DNA from: Sebastes aleutianus
Lineage: Eukaryota > Chordata > Actinopteri > Perciformes > Sebastidae
Assembly (NCBI GenBank): GCA_916700875.1
Contig: CAKAKS010000031.1
Coordinates: 19,747,380-19,811,379, forward strand
Reading direction: 5' to 3'
DNA: 64,000 bases
The position numbers and the translations under genes are program-made. Position 1 is the stretch's first letter. Each line of letters starts with the position of its first letter. The notes below the pieces were generated by a model. That model ran no database searches. It was given only the letters and a program-made list of their open reading frames with translations, and was not told the origin of the DNA. Positions 24,456-34,885 of this stretch are shown here, one piece after another.

Positions 24456-24861
24456 AAGAGTAAGTGACGTAGTATAAAAGCGAGAAAGATCACTTATGGT
24501 GGGTCCAACAAACACCAGGCGACCCGTGTTCTAGACCGCCCTTGTGTTTTGTTTTGTAAGTTGTCAGTGATGTTTGTCACTCTTTTATTGATATCTGTGA
24601 CGTGTTTTCTGTAGGTGTGTTACGTTTGTTTCCGTACGTGTTTTACTTAATGTACTTACTTATTTCAAGCCCAGCCGTGACGTTTTCTCTTTCCATAACT
24701 AAGTGGTTTTCTTGTCTGAACCTAAGTTATTCGTTTTCTTGCCTTAACCTAACTGCGTACAAATGACATGTGAAAAGGCTCAAATGCATTCTCATGACAT
24801 ACAGAATGTCCGCGTAATGTCGTGGTATTTATACGTCTTCCTGTGAGACCGGGTTGGTTAA
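24456..24861 (+). mobile_element. Interspersed element G, copy
   Basis: It matches 45105-45695 in order: gtgggtccaacaa-caccagg, ctgtgacgtgtttt, tacttacttatttcaagccc, the cctaa-gttttcttgcc units, aaatgacatgtgaaaaggct and gtggtatttatacgtcttcc. The end is gtgagaccgggttgg, which mirrors the aacccgttctcac start of the other copy. It is probably a short inverted-repeat DNA element. Confidence 0.6.
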
Positions 24862-26929
24862 AATGTTAAGTGCGGAGATAAATACTTTCTTGTGATGTTA
24901 TAAAATTTCCTGTGCAATTCGCTATGCGATATCTGTTGATTTAATATGCTATAATTTGTGTGGCTTTGCTTTGTGATGTAATGTCTTAATTGCTGTTTTT
25001 AATATAGTACCTTTAATTCTGTTGTCATGTAAATGTTCATACAAATACACAACATCATGCAACTCAGGTAGCAAATCTCTGTTCTAAACCTCAGTTACAA
25101 TAAAAAAGAAAAGCATAGTCAAAAATACAGTACATGTTACTGTAAAATGAACTGTACTTCACACAGGTTGTCTCACACTTCTCTGTATGTCCCCGTGGGC
25201 CCTGTTGTCCACCCACATGTTTCCATACACTATAAGTGACAAGACAACAGATGCTCCGCTTAGTACTGTCAGTTTTCCTCTACGTAATGTGATGAATGTT
25301 TCACCTTTTTAAACAAATGTGCCAACATCTGAATCACCGCAGCGGTCACCACACAGGCCGCTGTCTAAGTGGATTTATTTGATGTAATCTCTGCTGATTC
25401 ATGGGGGAGACCGTTTGCCAAGATCAAGTGCTGGACCAGAGCTTTTCAAATTCCCCCTAATAAATTTCTCAGAGAAGTCTGGAAAACGGCTCTGTCGTTT
25501 ATCTTAACCTTTACATATCCGTCCTTTGCCGCAGACTTTGTCCCCCAAAATACTTAAACAGTGTTGAATTTGCTTTAATTTCCTTTAATGTAAAACACTT
25601 TGTCACACTGTTAATGATGTCGACTATAAATAACTTACAATAAATAACTGTAAACATTATTGCCGGGATCAGAATGATTGGTGACTGTCAGTCTAATTAA
25701 GTGATAAAGTGATGATATATGAGCTTGTGGTTGATACTTACAAATGGTTTTCTTACTATTTTATTGCATGAATTAGTTCACAACATCTCATTCAGTTAAT
25801 GGCAGAATGTAAATTAGCGGATAAGTAATTTATTGCACTGCCACACATCAATTATGTTTGCTCTCATTAGAGCATTTTAAGCTGAACAGAGAATGAGAAA
25901 GTGAGCCGGTAAATTACATCCTTGACTAACTTTTAACGTGTAAATTTTGAATCTTTTATATTTTTCTTTTTGTCATCATGAATTACAGGTCAGATGTTTT
26001 GTTTATCTGTTATTACAAACTGATGAGGGACACACTGTCCTGCTGCTGTAAATACTAATTAGAGTACCAAATGTGTATTAATCCGCAGCTGAAAATAGTC
26101 CCAAACAAATGAACTCTTTACTCCTGTTTGAGTACCTTTTGTTAAAAACGACAGTGTCCAGCTGTTTTAGGAAATTATTGAGCCTTTTAAATATAGAATA
26201 TTGTCCTATAACAACTAAACAATCTTCCATGGAAGATTAAGGTCTATGGACGAGGCAACATCGCCAGAGTGTCCATGAAGGCAACAAACAGAAGCAGCAA
26301 GAAAATCAGACCATATCTGTATTATACCTTTACCATATCATCTAGACCACTTCTTTGAAGGTTAAAAGAAAATTGAATGTTAAAATGAGTACTTAAACTG
26401 TGCATATTAAAAGTGTGTTATTTTGATGAGCTATTTCCTGGTTTAACTTTGACCTACTCTATTTACTGGAGTTATGCACTGTGCTAATTAGTACATGTTT
26501 TTAATATTGTTTCAAGTCAAGTAAAAATGCCACATAGTTGGTTCTTGCTTCTCAAAAGAAGCTTTTCTTTGTTTCACAGTGCTTTGGAATTGAATCCCTC
26601 AGCTTGGACTCTGGGAACTTGCAATGTGCATTTGCATTTCCTGACATATTATAAAAGAGAATATAAATAAATTCAAAATTATTAAGAGTAGATGAATCGA
26701 TTATGAGTACAATTCATACGTGCAGCCCTGCAATGTAATCAGTTTTACACATTTTAGGTGTATTTACCTTTTTTCTCTTTGTACATAATTTGGTTGAAAT
26801 AATGTGGTGAAACCAAGCGGCAGTGCGGCAGTGCCAAAAATTGCAGTTCCTCAAATGACCAATTTCATTTTAGTACTTATATTTCTTTACATACTGTATA
26901 TTTGGTTTATGTTGTAGCATTATGTACAT
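24862..26929. other. AT-rich intergenic stretch, no gene seen
   Basis: About 2 kb with no supported coding region. The short stretch 26690-26735 (atcgattatgag ... gcagccctgca) looks like the end of another hAT-like element. Confidence 0.4.
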
Positions 26930-27052
26930 AATTTACATGTTACATACTCCTTCTTTTTTATTTTCTTACATTTCTTATGTTTATACAAGAGTGTAACTGT
27001 AACACCCCAATTTTCCCCCCGGGGATCAATAAAGTACTTCTGATTCTGATTA
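26930..27052 (+). mobile_element. Retroposon 3' tail (ggggatcaataaagt type)
   Basis: The stretch aattttccccccggggatca, ataaagtacttctgattctg resembles the tail of a fish non-LTR retroposon. A second example is at 41300-41425 (aatttcccctcggggatcaa). Only the tail is present. Confidence 0.5.
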
Positions 27053-28208
27053 CTTCTGCCGATTGCATTCACGCTTCAAAAATCCTAAAAGTGGTGTTCA
27101 TTTGTGAAGATTATATTGCTGAACAAAACGTGTAATTATCATAAACGTTTGTTTGCCACAGAGTTTATTTTCTGCAATAATCCAAAACCCAATGGAAAAA
27201 TCCCATTGGCTTTTTGTTGAGGGAACCCAGGGCGATGCTAACTTCCTGGTTGGCCTACAAAAAGACATCATCCCTGGAGCACTCTATGGGGTAAAGAGTT
27301 ATCAGCACTGATGCCAAAAATAAAGAAAATAATCCCAGTGTCGTAAAAGTGTTTTTATGATATTGTTACTGAGGTAAAATAATTTCACCGAAGCCTCTTT
27401 AAAGACCTAAATTATTTATCCCTATTGGCAGAACTTTATGGAGATTGTTGTATTTATTTTTACACCGAGGCCAGCATGTGGTGAGTGGATTCACGATGAT
27501 GTTTGCTCTCTCCGTCGTGCCGCTGACTGTCAGGATGGCTTTTGCTAATCCATACATCACAGTGGGACATGGATACGGCTGCTAGCATCAGGAGAGACGG
27601 AGTCAGTCCCCCGCCGACTCCGAGATGAGAGATGCAAAGTGATGTTGTCTCGGAATTAAAAGACAAATTGTCGGCGCCTTAGCAGGAGCTGGATAACTCT
27701 GTTTAAACAAAACAACGGCGGCACCGTGCGCTCCCGATGATGAGCTGTACGGATAACAGAGGGAGCAGACGAGACATCTATCAAGGACGGTGTCATAACT
27801 GGAGAGCTTTTCAGAGATTTGGATGTTTTGTGTGTGTGTTTGTGTGCGAGGAGGCTCTGACAGAGCGAAAGCAGGCCTGCAGTTCCTTTTTGGTAATTAA
27901 TTTTAATTACCAAGCAGACAGGCGTAGTTCTGATAGCAGATGGAGGAGTGTGGTGGCCGCGATTCACTCCAGCGACTCCTCCACTTCCTCCGTCAACACC
28001 TCCTCCTCCTCCCTCGTCAACCTGCGGGGTCACGGGGTCGCGGTCGGAGGAGACAGGCGTGAAACGTAAGACGACGCCGTTATACCCCGGCGACGACGAC
28101 TCCTCTATGATGTGAAGATGTAATCAACCCCTGACAGCTGCTCAGAAAAAGACAAACAGTGGGTTCTTAAATCTTCATTAGTCAACAGTAAATGAGGTTT
28201 GTTTTACA
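27053..28208. other. Unassigned stretch with a GC-richer block and a TAATTA dyad
   Basis: The block at about 27650-28120 is GC-richer than its surroundings. It contains a perfect 11-bp inverted repeat with a 2-nt spacer (27890-27900 and 27903-27913, ttggtaattaa / ttaattaccaa). The frames on both strands (27656-28033 and 27737-28069) lack domains. It could be regulatory DNA or an untranslated exon. Confidence 0.35.
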
Positions 28209-28212
28209 GCGC

Positions 28213-28213
<1 letters not shown>

Positions 28214-28258
<45 letters not shown>
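28214..28258 (+). repeat. (AC)n microsatellite
   Basis: An uninterrupted AC dinucleotide tract of about 22 units. Confidence 0.95.
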
Positions 28259-28260
<2 letters not shown>

Positions 28261-28783
28261 CGGATAAAAAACACACAGGCTGGCCGCGTGCGTATCCATT
28301 ACACCTCGACTGAGAACCATGGTAATGGTGTCTATTGATTTCCTTTCTCTCCTCGACTAGTCAAGCATGTAGAGTTTGGATGCTGGGTAATGAAATTACC
28401 TTCACTCTGGAGGGAAACGTTACAGCTGGAGCGAGGCCCCTCAGTGAGCGCTCTCGGTAAACACAGCACCTGTTTGCATCGCCTTAATTCACAGCCAACG
28501 GCAGAGCTTCCTGTCTCAATCAACTCTCTTTTTTCTCCCCCTGCTCCCATCAGGGCAGTAATTCATTTATTATTCATCTCATCAGTAGCACTAAATGATG
28601 TAAATGACCTTCTCTGAACTGTATGGGAGTCCATTTGGACACTGTCAAACACCATTAGACATTCAGCGCCCGGCTGCTCGAGAGGGTCAACTCTCTTAGC
28701 TCAACGCTGACAGATAAAGCGTGACTGGGCTTTGTGCTCATCGATGGAGCCTGTGGCCGCGCAGGTGTGTGTGTTTGTGGGCT
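28259..28783. other. Intergenic stretch, no gene seen
   Basis: Moderately complex sequence with opposed open frames (28332-28550 minus, 28390-28617 plus). None has a recognisable motif. Confidence 0.4.
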
Positions 28784-29460
28784 TTTAAAGGGACTGTATG
28801 TGATTTTTTTACACATGAAAATGTGTTGTAATCATTTTTTATTGGCAATGTGTGAACAGGTTGTCACCTAACCTAAAAAATGGGACCTTCCGCGACTTTC
28901 TGGGTTTCCTCTATCATCCTGTAGACTGCTTTAATGTGAAAAACCCGAGCCCCTTTTTTCCAGAAAGGAGGAAAACTGTTGTGGGAGTGTGTGTGCACGT
29001 GGGAAGTGAGTGATGAAGCAAGAGAGAGAGACTGGCGGTGATTGTATGAGAAAACAAGCGAGAGTGCCTGGCTTTGAAGCAAACTATCGCAGTGGCCGTT
29101 GTACTGTCTGTTATTTCTTTATAGCAGACTGTTGCTATGTATAACAGACTGTTGCTATGGACGCAGTTCTGATGTCGGACTCGTCGGGATCGTTTTTGTG
29201 TCAAATTATTGATTTCTTAAGTAAGTAGCTGTGTAATAAGCGGGATAATGTACAGCGAGCCGGTCATTGTTGTGGAATAAATATGATTCCACAACAATGA
29301 CCGGCTCGCTGTACATTCTCTCTTACATATTGTTTTTTTTTTAGCAAGCTAATGTTGCTAACGTTAATCAACATGATGCCTGTCAATCACGTTCAGTCTC
29401 GTGTGTGTCGCCTCACTGCTTTGACCGATGCTTGCTCGCGTCTAGTTGAGTCCCTTTAAA
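28784..29460 (+). mobile_element. TTAA-bounded non-autonomous element H
   Basis: The left end TTTAAAGGGACT (28784-28795) and right end AGTCCCTTTAAA (29449-29460) are exact inverted repeats, each containing TTAA. The interior has no transposase frame but holds a long perfect inverted repeat at 29247-29317. It is a MITE-like element. The superfamily is inferred from the TTAA ends only. Confidence 0.7.
29247..29317. repeat. Perfect 32-bp inverted repeat, 7-nt loop
   Basis: Arms 29247-29278 and 29286-29317 are exact reverse complements over 32 bases (aatgtacagcgagccggt... and ...accggctcgctgtacatt). The spacer is aaatatg. It lies inside element H and would form a very stable hairpin. Confidence 0.95.
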
Positions 29461-30289
29461 CATATCATTAAAGCTTTGGTTTGTGATTTCTAATGGAAAG
29501 ATGAAGGCAGAAATGATAAAGTGAGGTGAGTCAGAATTGAACCCATGACATACATGGTTCAGTGTATGCCTCGGGCACTTGAATCAACAGGAATTATGTA
29601 TGTCTGTGTGTGTGTGTGTGTGTGTGTGCTGTTTTTGTCCCCCCCCCCCGAGCTCGCCGCTCTAAGTCAGTAAACACAATGCCGCCTTTAATTAGCTCCG
29701 CGGTTCTAATTGATTAAAATTCCCTGCAGCGCAATTATACGATTTCATAGACATGCTTTCCTTTTTCTTTCTCTCTGTCTTTCGACTTTCTGCCTCGCTG
29801 CATTTTCAGTTGTTTTTTTTTTTTCCCCTGCCTGCCACCTCTCTGTCTGATTTCAGCATTATTTATACCCAGACAAATTAGATGGTCGGTGAGGAAACAC
29901 TGTTACTCCTCTGCTGGTCATGGTCCTGGTGCTTCTGCAGCATAACAAAGGTTAAAGGTCGGTTTGTGAGCGTCGATCTGCAGCTGAGAGTGAAACTGTT
30001 CTCAGTAGGCGTTTCACACTATGCATTCAAAAGAAGTAACGATCCAATCGGTTCAAGGTAAAAAATTAGCGATTCTATGCTTTAACATGATTTTCACGAG
30101 TACAAACACAGATTTATTAAGAAGTTGAAGACGCTGGTTTGGTCTCCAATATGGCATGAAAGCAGGATAGAAGTTTGCAATTGTCCAGAACAAATTCTCA
30201 AACCTCTACTGCAGCACAATCCACCACTCCGCTCTCCATCTCAGCCTGTTCCAAACAATATATCGTTGCTAGCCAGGTGAACTTTCACC
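29461..30289. other. Intergenic stretch with TG microsatellite and C/T runs
   Basis: It holds (TG)12 at 29605-29628, a C-run near 29641 and a T-run near 29813. No gene was recognised. Confidence 0.45.
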
Positions 30290-30610
30290 ATGTTGTTACA
30301 TGTGATCCATTCACTTGTGACTGTAGACTGTCTATAAAGATGGACGATGTGTCTCCACTCCCACTGTACAGAAGTGAAGTCAAAATATCCTGCATATGGG
30401 AGATGCAATCTTGAGATTTTGACGTCATTTGGAGCCAGAGTCTGCGTGGTAGTGATTGGGCGGTGAGACCACCCGCCTGAACCAATCGCGAGCCGAGCAC
30501 GGCCGCAACTTGCTAGTGAGAGAGACTCTCAGCTGCCAATCATGACGTCTCATCTCCTTTTTATTGCATCAAATAACTAATCAAAACCAAACTTATCAGA
30601 CATATTGACC
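30290..30610 (+). repeat. Dispersed teleost-type repeat J
   Basis: The block gactgtctataaagatggac, gatgtgtctccactcccact, gaagtcaaaatatcctgcat and accaatcgcgagccgagc is a type seen repeatedly in fish genomes. A related gactgtgcataagaagtgga stretch is at 52313-52332. Recognition is from memory, and the ends are not defined. Confidence 0.4.
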
Positions 30611-31555
30611 TCTGTCTGATATATCTCTTTGTATAACAATCCACATCTGATTGACACATTTCATCATTAAGATTTGTATGAATTGGGTTTCATGTGAGTA
30701 GTGCATCATCTCTGCTAATGTCAGCCTAGTATATGAACTCTTTGTGCGTGTGTGTGTGTGTCTGTATAATCACGTGTGTTTAACAGCCACCTCATCATGA
30801 TTCTCTGAGGTATACGCACGAGGCCGGCAGCGCCGCCGCTCTCCGGCCTGGCGTTATTGGGAGGGAAAAGGCCCGTGATGAGAAACCATTTCACTCCATT
30901 GAAATAACACTCTGGCAAATTACTCTTTGAACTTGACTACAGGCTTAAGAGCCTCATCACAGAGTCATTGCAGCCAGAATGGCAGAGTAGCAATAAAGCA
31001 TCCTCGCACACGTCGAGACAGCTCATGAATAACAATGAAGGAGCAGGACACAATCAGGGTGAAGGAGTCTTAAACAATGGGGCAGGGAAGGAAGTCTTCA
31101 TGTGACTCCTTCATTTGTCTTTTCTGCTCCTCACACATGTACACAGATAATTACCATAGTCAGCATACTATTGGCTGGACGCAAAGGTCAAGAGGTCAGG
31201 AGGTCAGGATCAGCGTTGCTCCTGATCTTGTGGGATTAAAAGATCTTAGATTTGATTTTAGGTGATTTTCAAAATAATAAAACTGGAGAAAGATAATCAG
31301 CAGAACATTATTCTAATATTTCATGAAGTCAAGTATTATTTCCTTTTGGAACTGGCCCTGTATTGTGTGCTTATATTAATGGCAATGATTAGGGACATCA
31401 ATCAGGTCCCCATAAAGGGGTCCCCATAGAGTTAAGACTTGAGGTTAGTGCATTGATTGGGGTTATGGATGTAGTGGTTGTCAAAGTTCAGGCCTGTCTC
31501 CAGGGAATTAATGTAAGTCAATGCAATGTCCTCGTAATTGTGAGTGTGGTAAGTA
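30611..31555. other. Intergenic stretch, no gene seen
   Basis: It includes a TG run near 30748. The block 30790-31020 is non-repetitive and complex and could be conserved non-coding DNA, but nothing in the sequence proves it. Confidence 0.4.
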
Positions 31556-31823
31556 GGGCGGCACAGTGGTGCAGTGCACTGCCGCCTCACAGCTAAAGGG
31601 TTGCTGGTTCAAACCCGGCTCTCCCCGTGTTAGCGTGGGTTTGTCGCCGGGTTCTCCGGTTTTCTCCCTACAGTCCAAAGACATGCAGGTTAGATTAATT
31701 GTTGACTCTAAATTGCCCGTAGGTGTGAATGTGAGTGTGAATGGTTGTCTGTCTCTATGTGTCAGCCCAGGGATAGTCTGGCGACCTGTCCAGAGTGAAC
31801 CCCGCCTTCACCCAATGTCCCCT
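31556..31823 (+). mobile_element. tRNA-headed SINE-like retroposon, tail lost
   Basis: It starts gggcggcacagtggtgcag and carries box A-like gtggtgcagtg (about 31566) and box B-like ggttcaaaccc (31606-31616), as in RNA polymerase III promoters of tRNA-derived SINEs. The body contains cagtccaaagacatgcaggt, gactctaaattgcccgtag and tctggcgacctgtccagagt. The usual ggataagcgg...atggatgg tail is absent. A 27-nt stub of such a tail is at 54356-54382. Confidence 0.65.
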
Positions 31824-31829
31824 CCTGTG

Positions 31830-32060
31830 TGTTACGTTTCACTTTACAATCAGCTGTTTGTTCGTGTTCGGTGTTCACATCGTCAAGTCACATTTTCACT
31901 GTACAAACGTAGTAATTTTTAAGCCCAACCATGTTGTTTCTTCCTAAACCTGACTAAGTGGTTTTATTGCCTAATCCTAAGCGAGTGGTTTTGTTTAATT
32001 CACAACATTAAGCGCGTGTTTTTGGTCTGACAAAGCATCAGTATGTGACAAAATGGGATG
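31830..32060 (+). repeat. Family G fragment
   Basis: It has tttttaagcccaacc, cctaaacctgactaagtggt, tttattgcctaatcctaagc and gagtggttttg, which are the ~30-bp units typical of family G. The terminal parts are missing. Confidence 0.5.
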
Positions 32061-32271
32061 AGAATGTGTTGGTTTACCGCTATGACCACCAGCAGCCCCT
32101 CGTCCCATGTCATGTTGCTTTTTCACATGTCAGCGGACTAATTTGCCTAATCTTCACAGGTCTTTAGTCCGCGGTGGAAACACAGACAACAGTGGGCTGA
32201 AGGAACCTTTCAGTTCCTTGAATAGTAGTTCCAGGGACTAAAATTACCAGGTGGAAACACAGCTTTAATGT

Positions 32272-32440
32272 CATGACAATCCATCCAATAGTTGTTGAGA
32301 TTATTCACTCAAAACAACAAATGTAAACCTCATGGTGGCGCTAGAAATATAATCAGGGGATCACCAAAGTCCTCTGGGGACCATGGATATCTGTACCAAC
32401 GTGGTGGACTGACTGATTGACAGGCCGACATATTGATTTA
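32272..32440 (+). repeat. Dispersed teleost-type repeat fragment
   Basis: The stretch catgacaatccatccaatag, ttgttgagattattcactca, aacctcatggtggcgctaga and gatcaccaaagtcctctggg is a common fish interspersed repeat. It has no coding frame. Recognition is from memory. Confidence 0.5.
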
Positions 32441-33517
32441 AATTAATATGCAATGCCGTGCATATGTAATCAATGAATCCATTCTATTTTTTAAATACCA
32501 AGGTGCAAAGGTCCATCGGACAAATTCTCAGCATCTGCTTTATGATAAATAAATGACAGAGATCACTGAGGCGTAACCCCGGAAATGGACGAAATCCTCT
32601 GCAAATATCTTTGATGATTAATGATGACTAAAAGGAAATGAAAGTGCTCAGTGACCACTCCCCTTTAAAGCCCCTTTAAGAGACCTGCTTCAACACAACG
32701 CATTCCTTTCATACACATCCAGCACGCTCTCAAACACTTGTTTAAAGCCATCTTTTGATTTTCTACTCTAAATATTGTTTTTGTCAGCACTCATTAGAGC
32801 GGAGTAATTCTAAACACTTAGCTCCTATTGTGGAAGAAGTCGTGTGTTTTCTCCTCATAATCAGAGAAGGATGCTACAGTCTGATAATGATAGATATTTA
32901 TGTACAGTAGGCTATCTGCCCCGGATGACCTTGTTTTAGGTCAGACGCGGGGGGTGGATAATCTCTTTATCAATCTGCCGGCAGAAACACAGCTGGGCCA
33001 GCCGTATCCCAGCATGCCTCAGTTCACATCTTTCTGGCCAAAACCAACTGATTCTGCACGTAGTCAGGAATAACTCAGGCACAGCTTGACATTTGGCATA
33101 TGGAGAAAAGATATTGGATTTATAATTGAATTAGTGTGGGGAGAAAAAAAAAAGTTTTAAGGAACTATTTTGCTGAAACATAATGACTTAGCGCTGTCTC
33201 CCCCCGCCTTTCCTTTTCATTTGAGATCGCCAAAAAAAAAAAAAATCACTAGAGCACTTTATCAAGCGTCGCCTCTGGACATCTTTGTGGTTTCACAAGA
33301 CTGAATGTGGTGTTATCAAAATAAAACGTAAGCTTATATTTATTTATTTATGCTCCTTCTTGACTTTGTAGGCCATGAAAGTAACATTATATATATATAT
33401 ATTATTATATATTATTATACATATTTATTTTTAATTCATTACTGATATTTTTTTTATTATTTTTGTATTTACCTTTTTTTCATATAATTCAATATTTTTT
33501 TAGCTGCACAACATGGT
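32441..33517. other. AT-rich intergenic stretch, no gene seen
   Basis: It contains A-runs near 33145 and 33233 and an (AT)n patch near 33388-33425. No gene is supported. Confidence 0.45.
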
Positions 33518-33860
33518 TTAAAGTATGTGAACACCTGAACAATACCCCCTCATGTCATTGCTGGAAGGGAAAGTTTCCCACCAGATGTTTGAACCTGACT
33601 CTCCGTCTCTGTTCCAGTTCATCCCAGAGGTGTTGGATGGGGTCAGGGCTCTGTGTGCAGGCCAGTACACCACACTGACAACACCATATGTTATGGATCT
33701 GGCTTTGTGCATGGGGGTATTGACATGTTGAAAACAGGAAAGGGCCTTGCTGAACTGTTGCCACAAAGGTTGAAGCACACTATTGTCTAAAATATCATTT
33801 TAAGCTGTAGCATTAAAATATCACTTTATCGGAACTAAGGTTACCAAAACAGCCCCACAT
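33518..33860 (-). pseudogene. Tc1-like transposase remnant
   Basis: Read on the minus strand, one frame carries FQHVNTPMHKARSI (about 33690-33733). It matches the Tc1/mariner catalytic block FQxDNxPxH, but the expected Asp is Val. A different frame then carries SPDPIQHLWDELEQRR (about 33603-33650), the SPDLNPIExLWxELK block, without LN. A frameshift therefore lies between them, and only the C-terminal half is present. The flank up to about 33860 appears to be part of the same element. In life this protein would cut and paste its own element. Here it is clearly inactive. Confidence 0.75.
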
Positions 33861-34044
33861 CAAAAGTACACAAAATTATAATTGTTTTTAAACTTAAACA
33901 GTTAAACTACCTCGTTGAAAATACAAACAAACAATTATATCTACTCTTTCTTCCTTACAGAAAAATCCAGAATCTATGAATATGCAAATATTGTTCCTTC
34001 CAAATGCTGGACACATGATGACTCCTACTTCACTGAGTCTATTC

Positions 34045-34100
34045 TTATATGTGACCTGGAGTTTCCACATCACACTTGCATACTGGACGATTCTTTGATG
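34045..34100 (+). repeat. Short direct repeat flanking the MADF-like fragment, copy 1
   Basis: The stretch tatgtgacctggagtttcca, catcacacttgcatactgga recurs in changed form at 34826-34875 (tatgtgatctgaagtttcca, catcatacctgtgtaagtta). The two copies bracket the MADF-like remnant. Confidence 0.5.
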
Positions 34101-34360
34101 GTACTAAAGATTATATTTCCAGATATTCCTGAGGTGTGAGATATGTTAAGACTGTTTTTTACGTCCCAGTTGTTCACATTTAAATTTCAAATATTAAATA
34201 TTAAACATGTTCAATATTTACAATCAGATATCCTGTTGTGTGTGGGGAAACCCCAGGACAGCCGATGACGCAGTCACGTGGGAAAGAAGCGGAAGGACCA
34301 CGGCTGTTGTATGAGCTAATGCAAAATGCAAAGCACAAAATAGTAGTAATTAAGACCTCA

Positions 34361-34426
34361 GAAATGGAGGACCAACTTGTAGATTTGTGGCAACGACACA
34401 AGTCTTTATTTAACGTGTCTCCATGA
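34361..34426 (+). pseudogene. MADF-domain-like coding fragment
   Basis: The frame encodes EMEDQLVDLWQRHKSLFNVS and then stops at a TGA. This resembles the start of a MADF/Myb-SANT-like DNA-binding domain, as found in teleost genes and in the accessory protein of PIF/Harbinger transposons. Only about 21 of the ~85 domain residues are recognisable, and no continuation is seen after the stop in any frame I could follow. It is most likely a dead transposon or gene fragment. The match is from memory of the motif. Confidence 0.4.
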
Positions 34427-34825
34427 CTTCATCCATCCATCCTTTGCGAATTTTCAGTACAAAGTAGTGCAAAAACTAACAGTTTTTTGCGAGAGATTTT
34501 GAGAGATTTTCATTTTTTTAGTCTGGACTCATGTTGTTCACGAATGAATCTGTTAGTGGGTGGTGTGCTGTTTTGGCCAAATCGTTGCTCACCACACACT
34601 ATAGGAACAAAACTGTTAAATTTAACATAACATGACGTGATGTGTGGGGTCTCTCACATTTTCAACATCTGTTAAGATTTGAAAAATCTTTTAGTGTGGG
34701 CCAGCCTTAAGGGGAGCGCCACATGTCGCAGAACACATGTTTCAAGACATATGAAAATGAAATAAAAAAAAAATCTGCTCCTTATACCTCATAGAAAAAG
34801 TTCAGAAAAGTCTCACTCTCAGTGT

Positions 34826-34885
34826 ATGTGATCTGAAGTTTCCACATCATACCTGTGTAAGTTACATACTGGACAACAATTGGGT
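34826..34885 (+). repeat. Short direct repeat flanking the MADF-like fragment, copy 2
   Basis: Counterpart of 34045-34100, with extra sequence (tgtaagttacatactgga) and several substitutions. Confidence 0.5.

Noticed and set aside
27656..28069. Two opposed frames, one Gly-rich
   Set aside because: Open on both strands because of GC-rich composition. No motif and no gene context.
31606..31616. Possible tRNA gene from the B-box-like ggttcaaaccc
   Set aside because: No cloverleaf can be drawn around it. The body continues as a SINE-like repeat.
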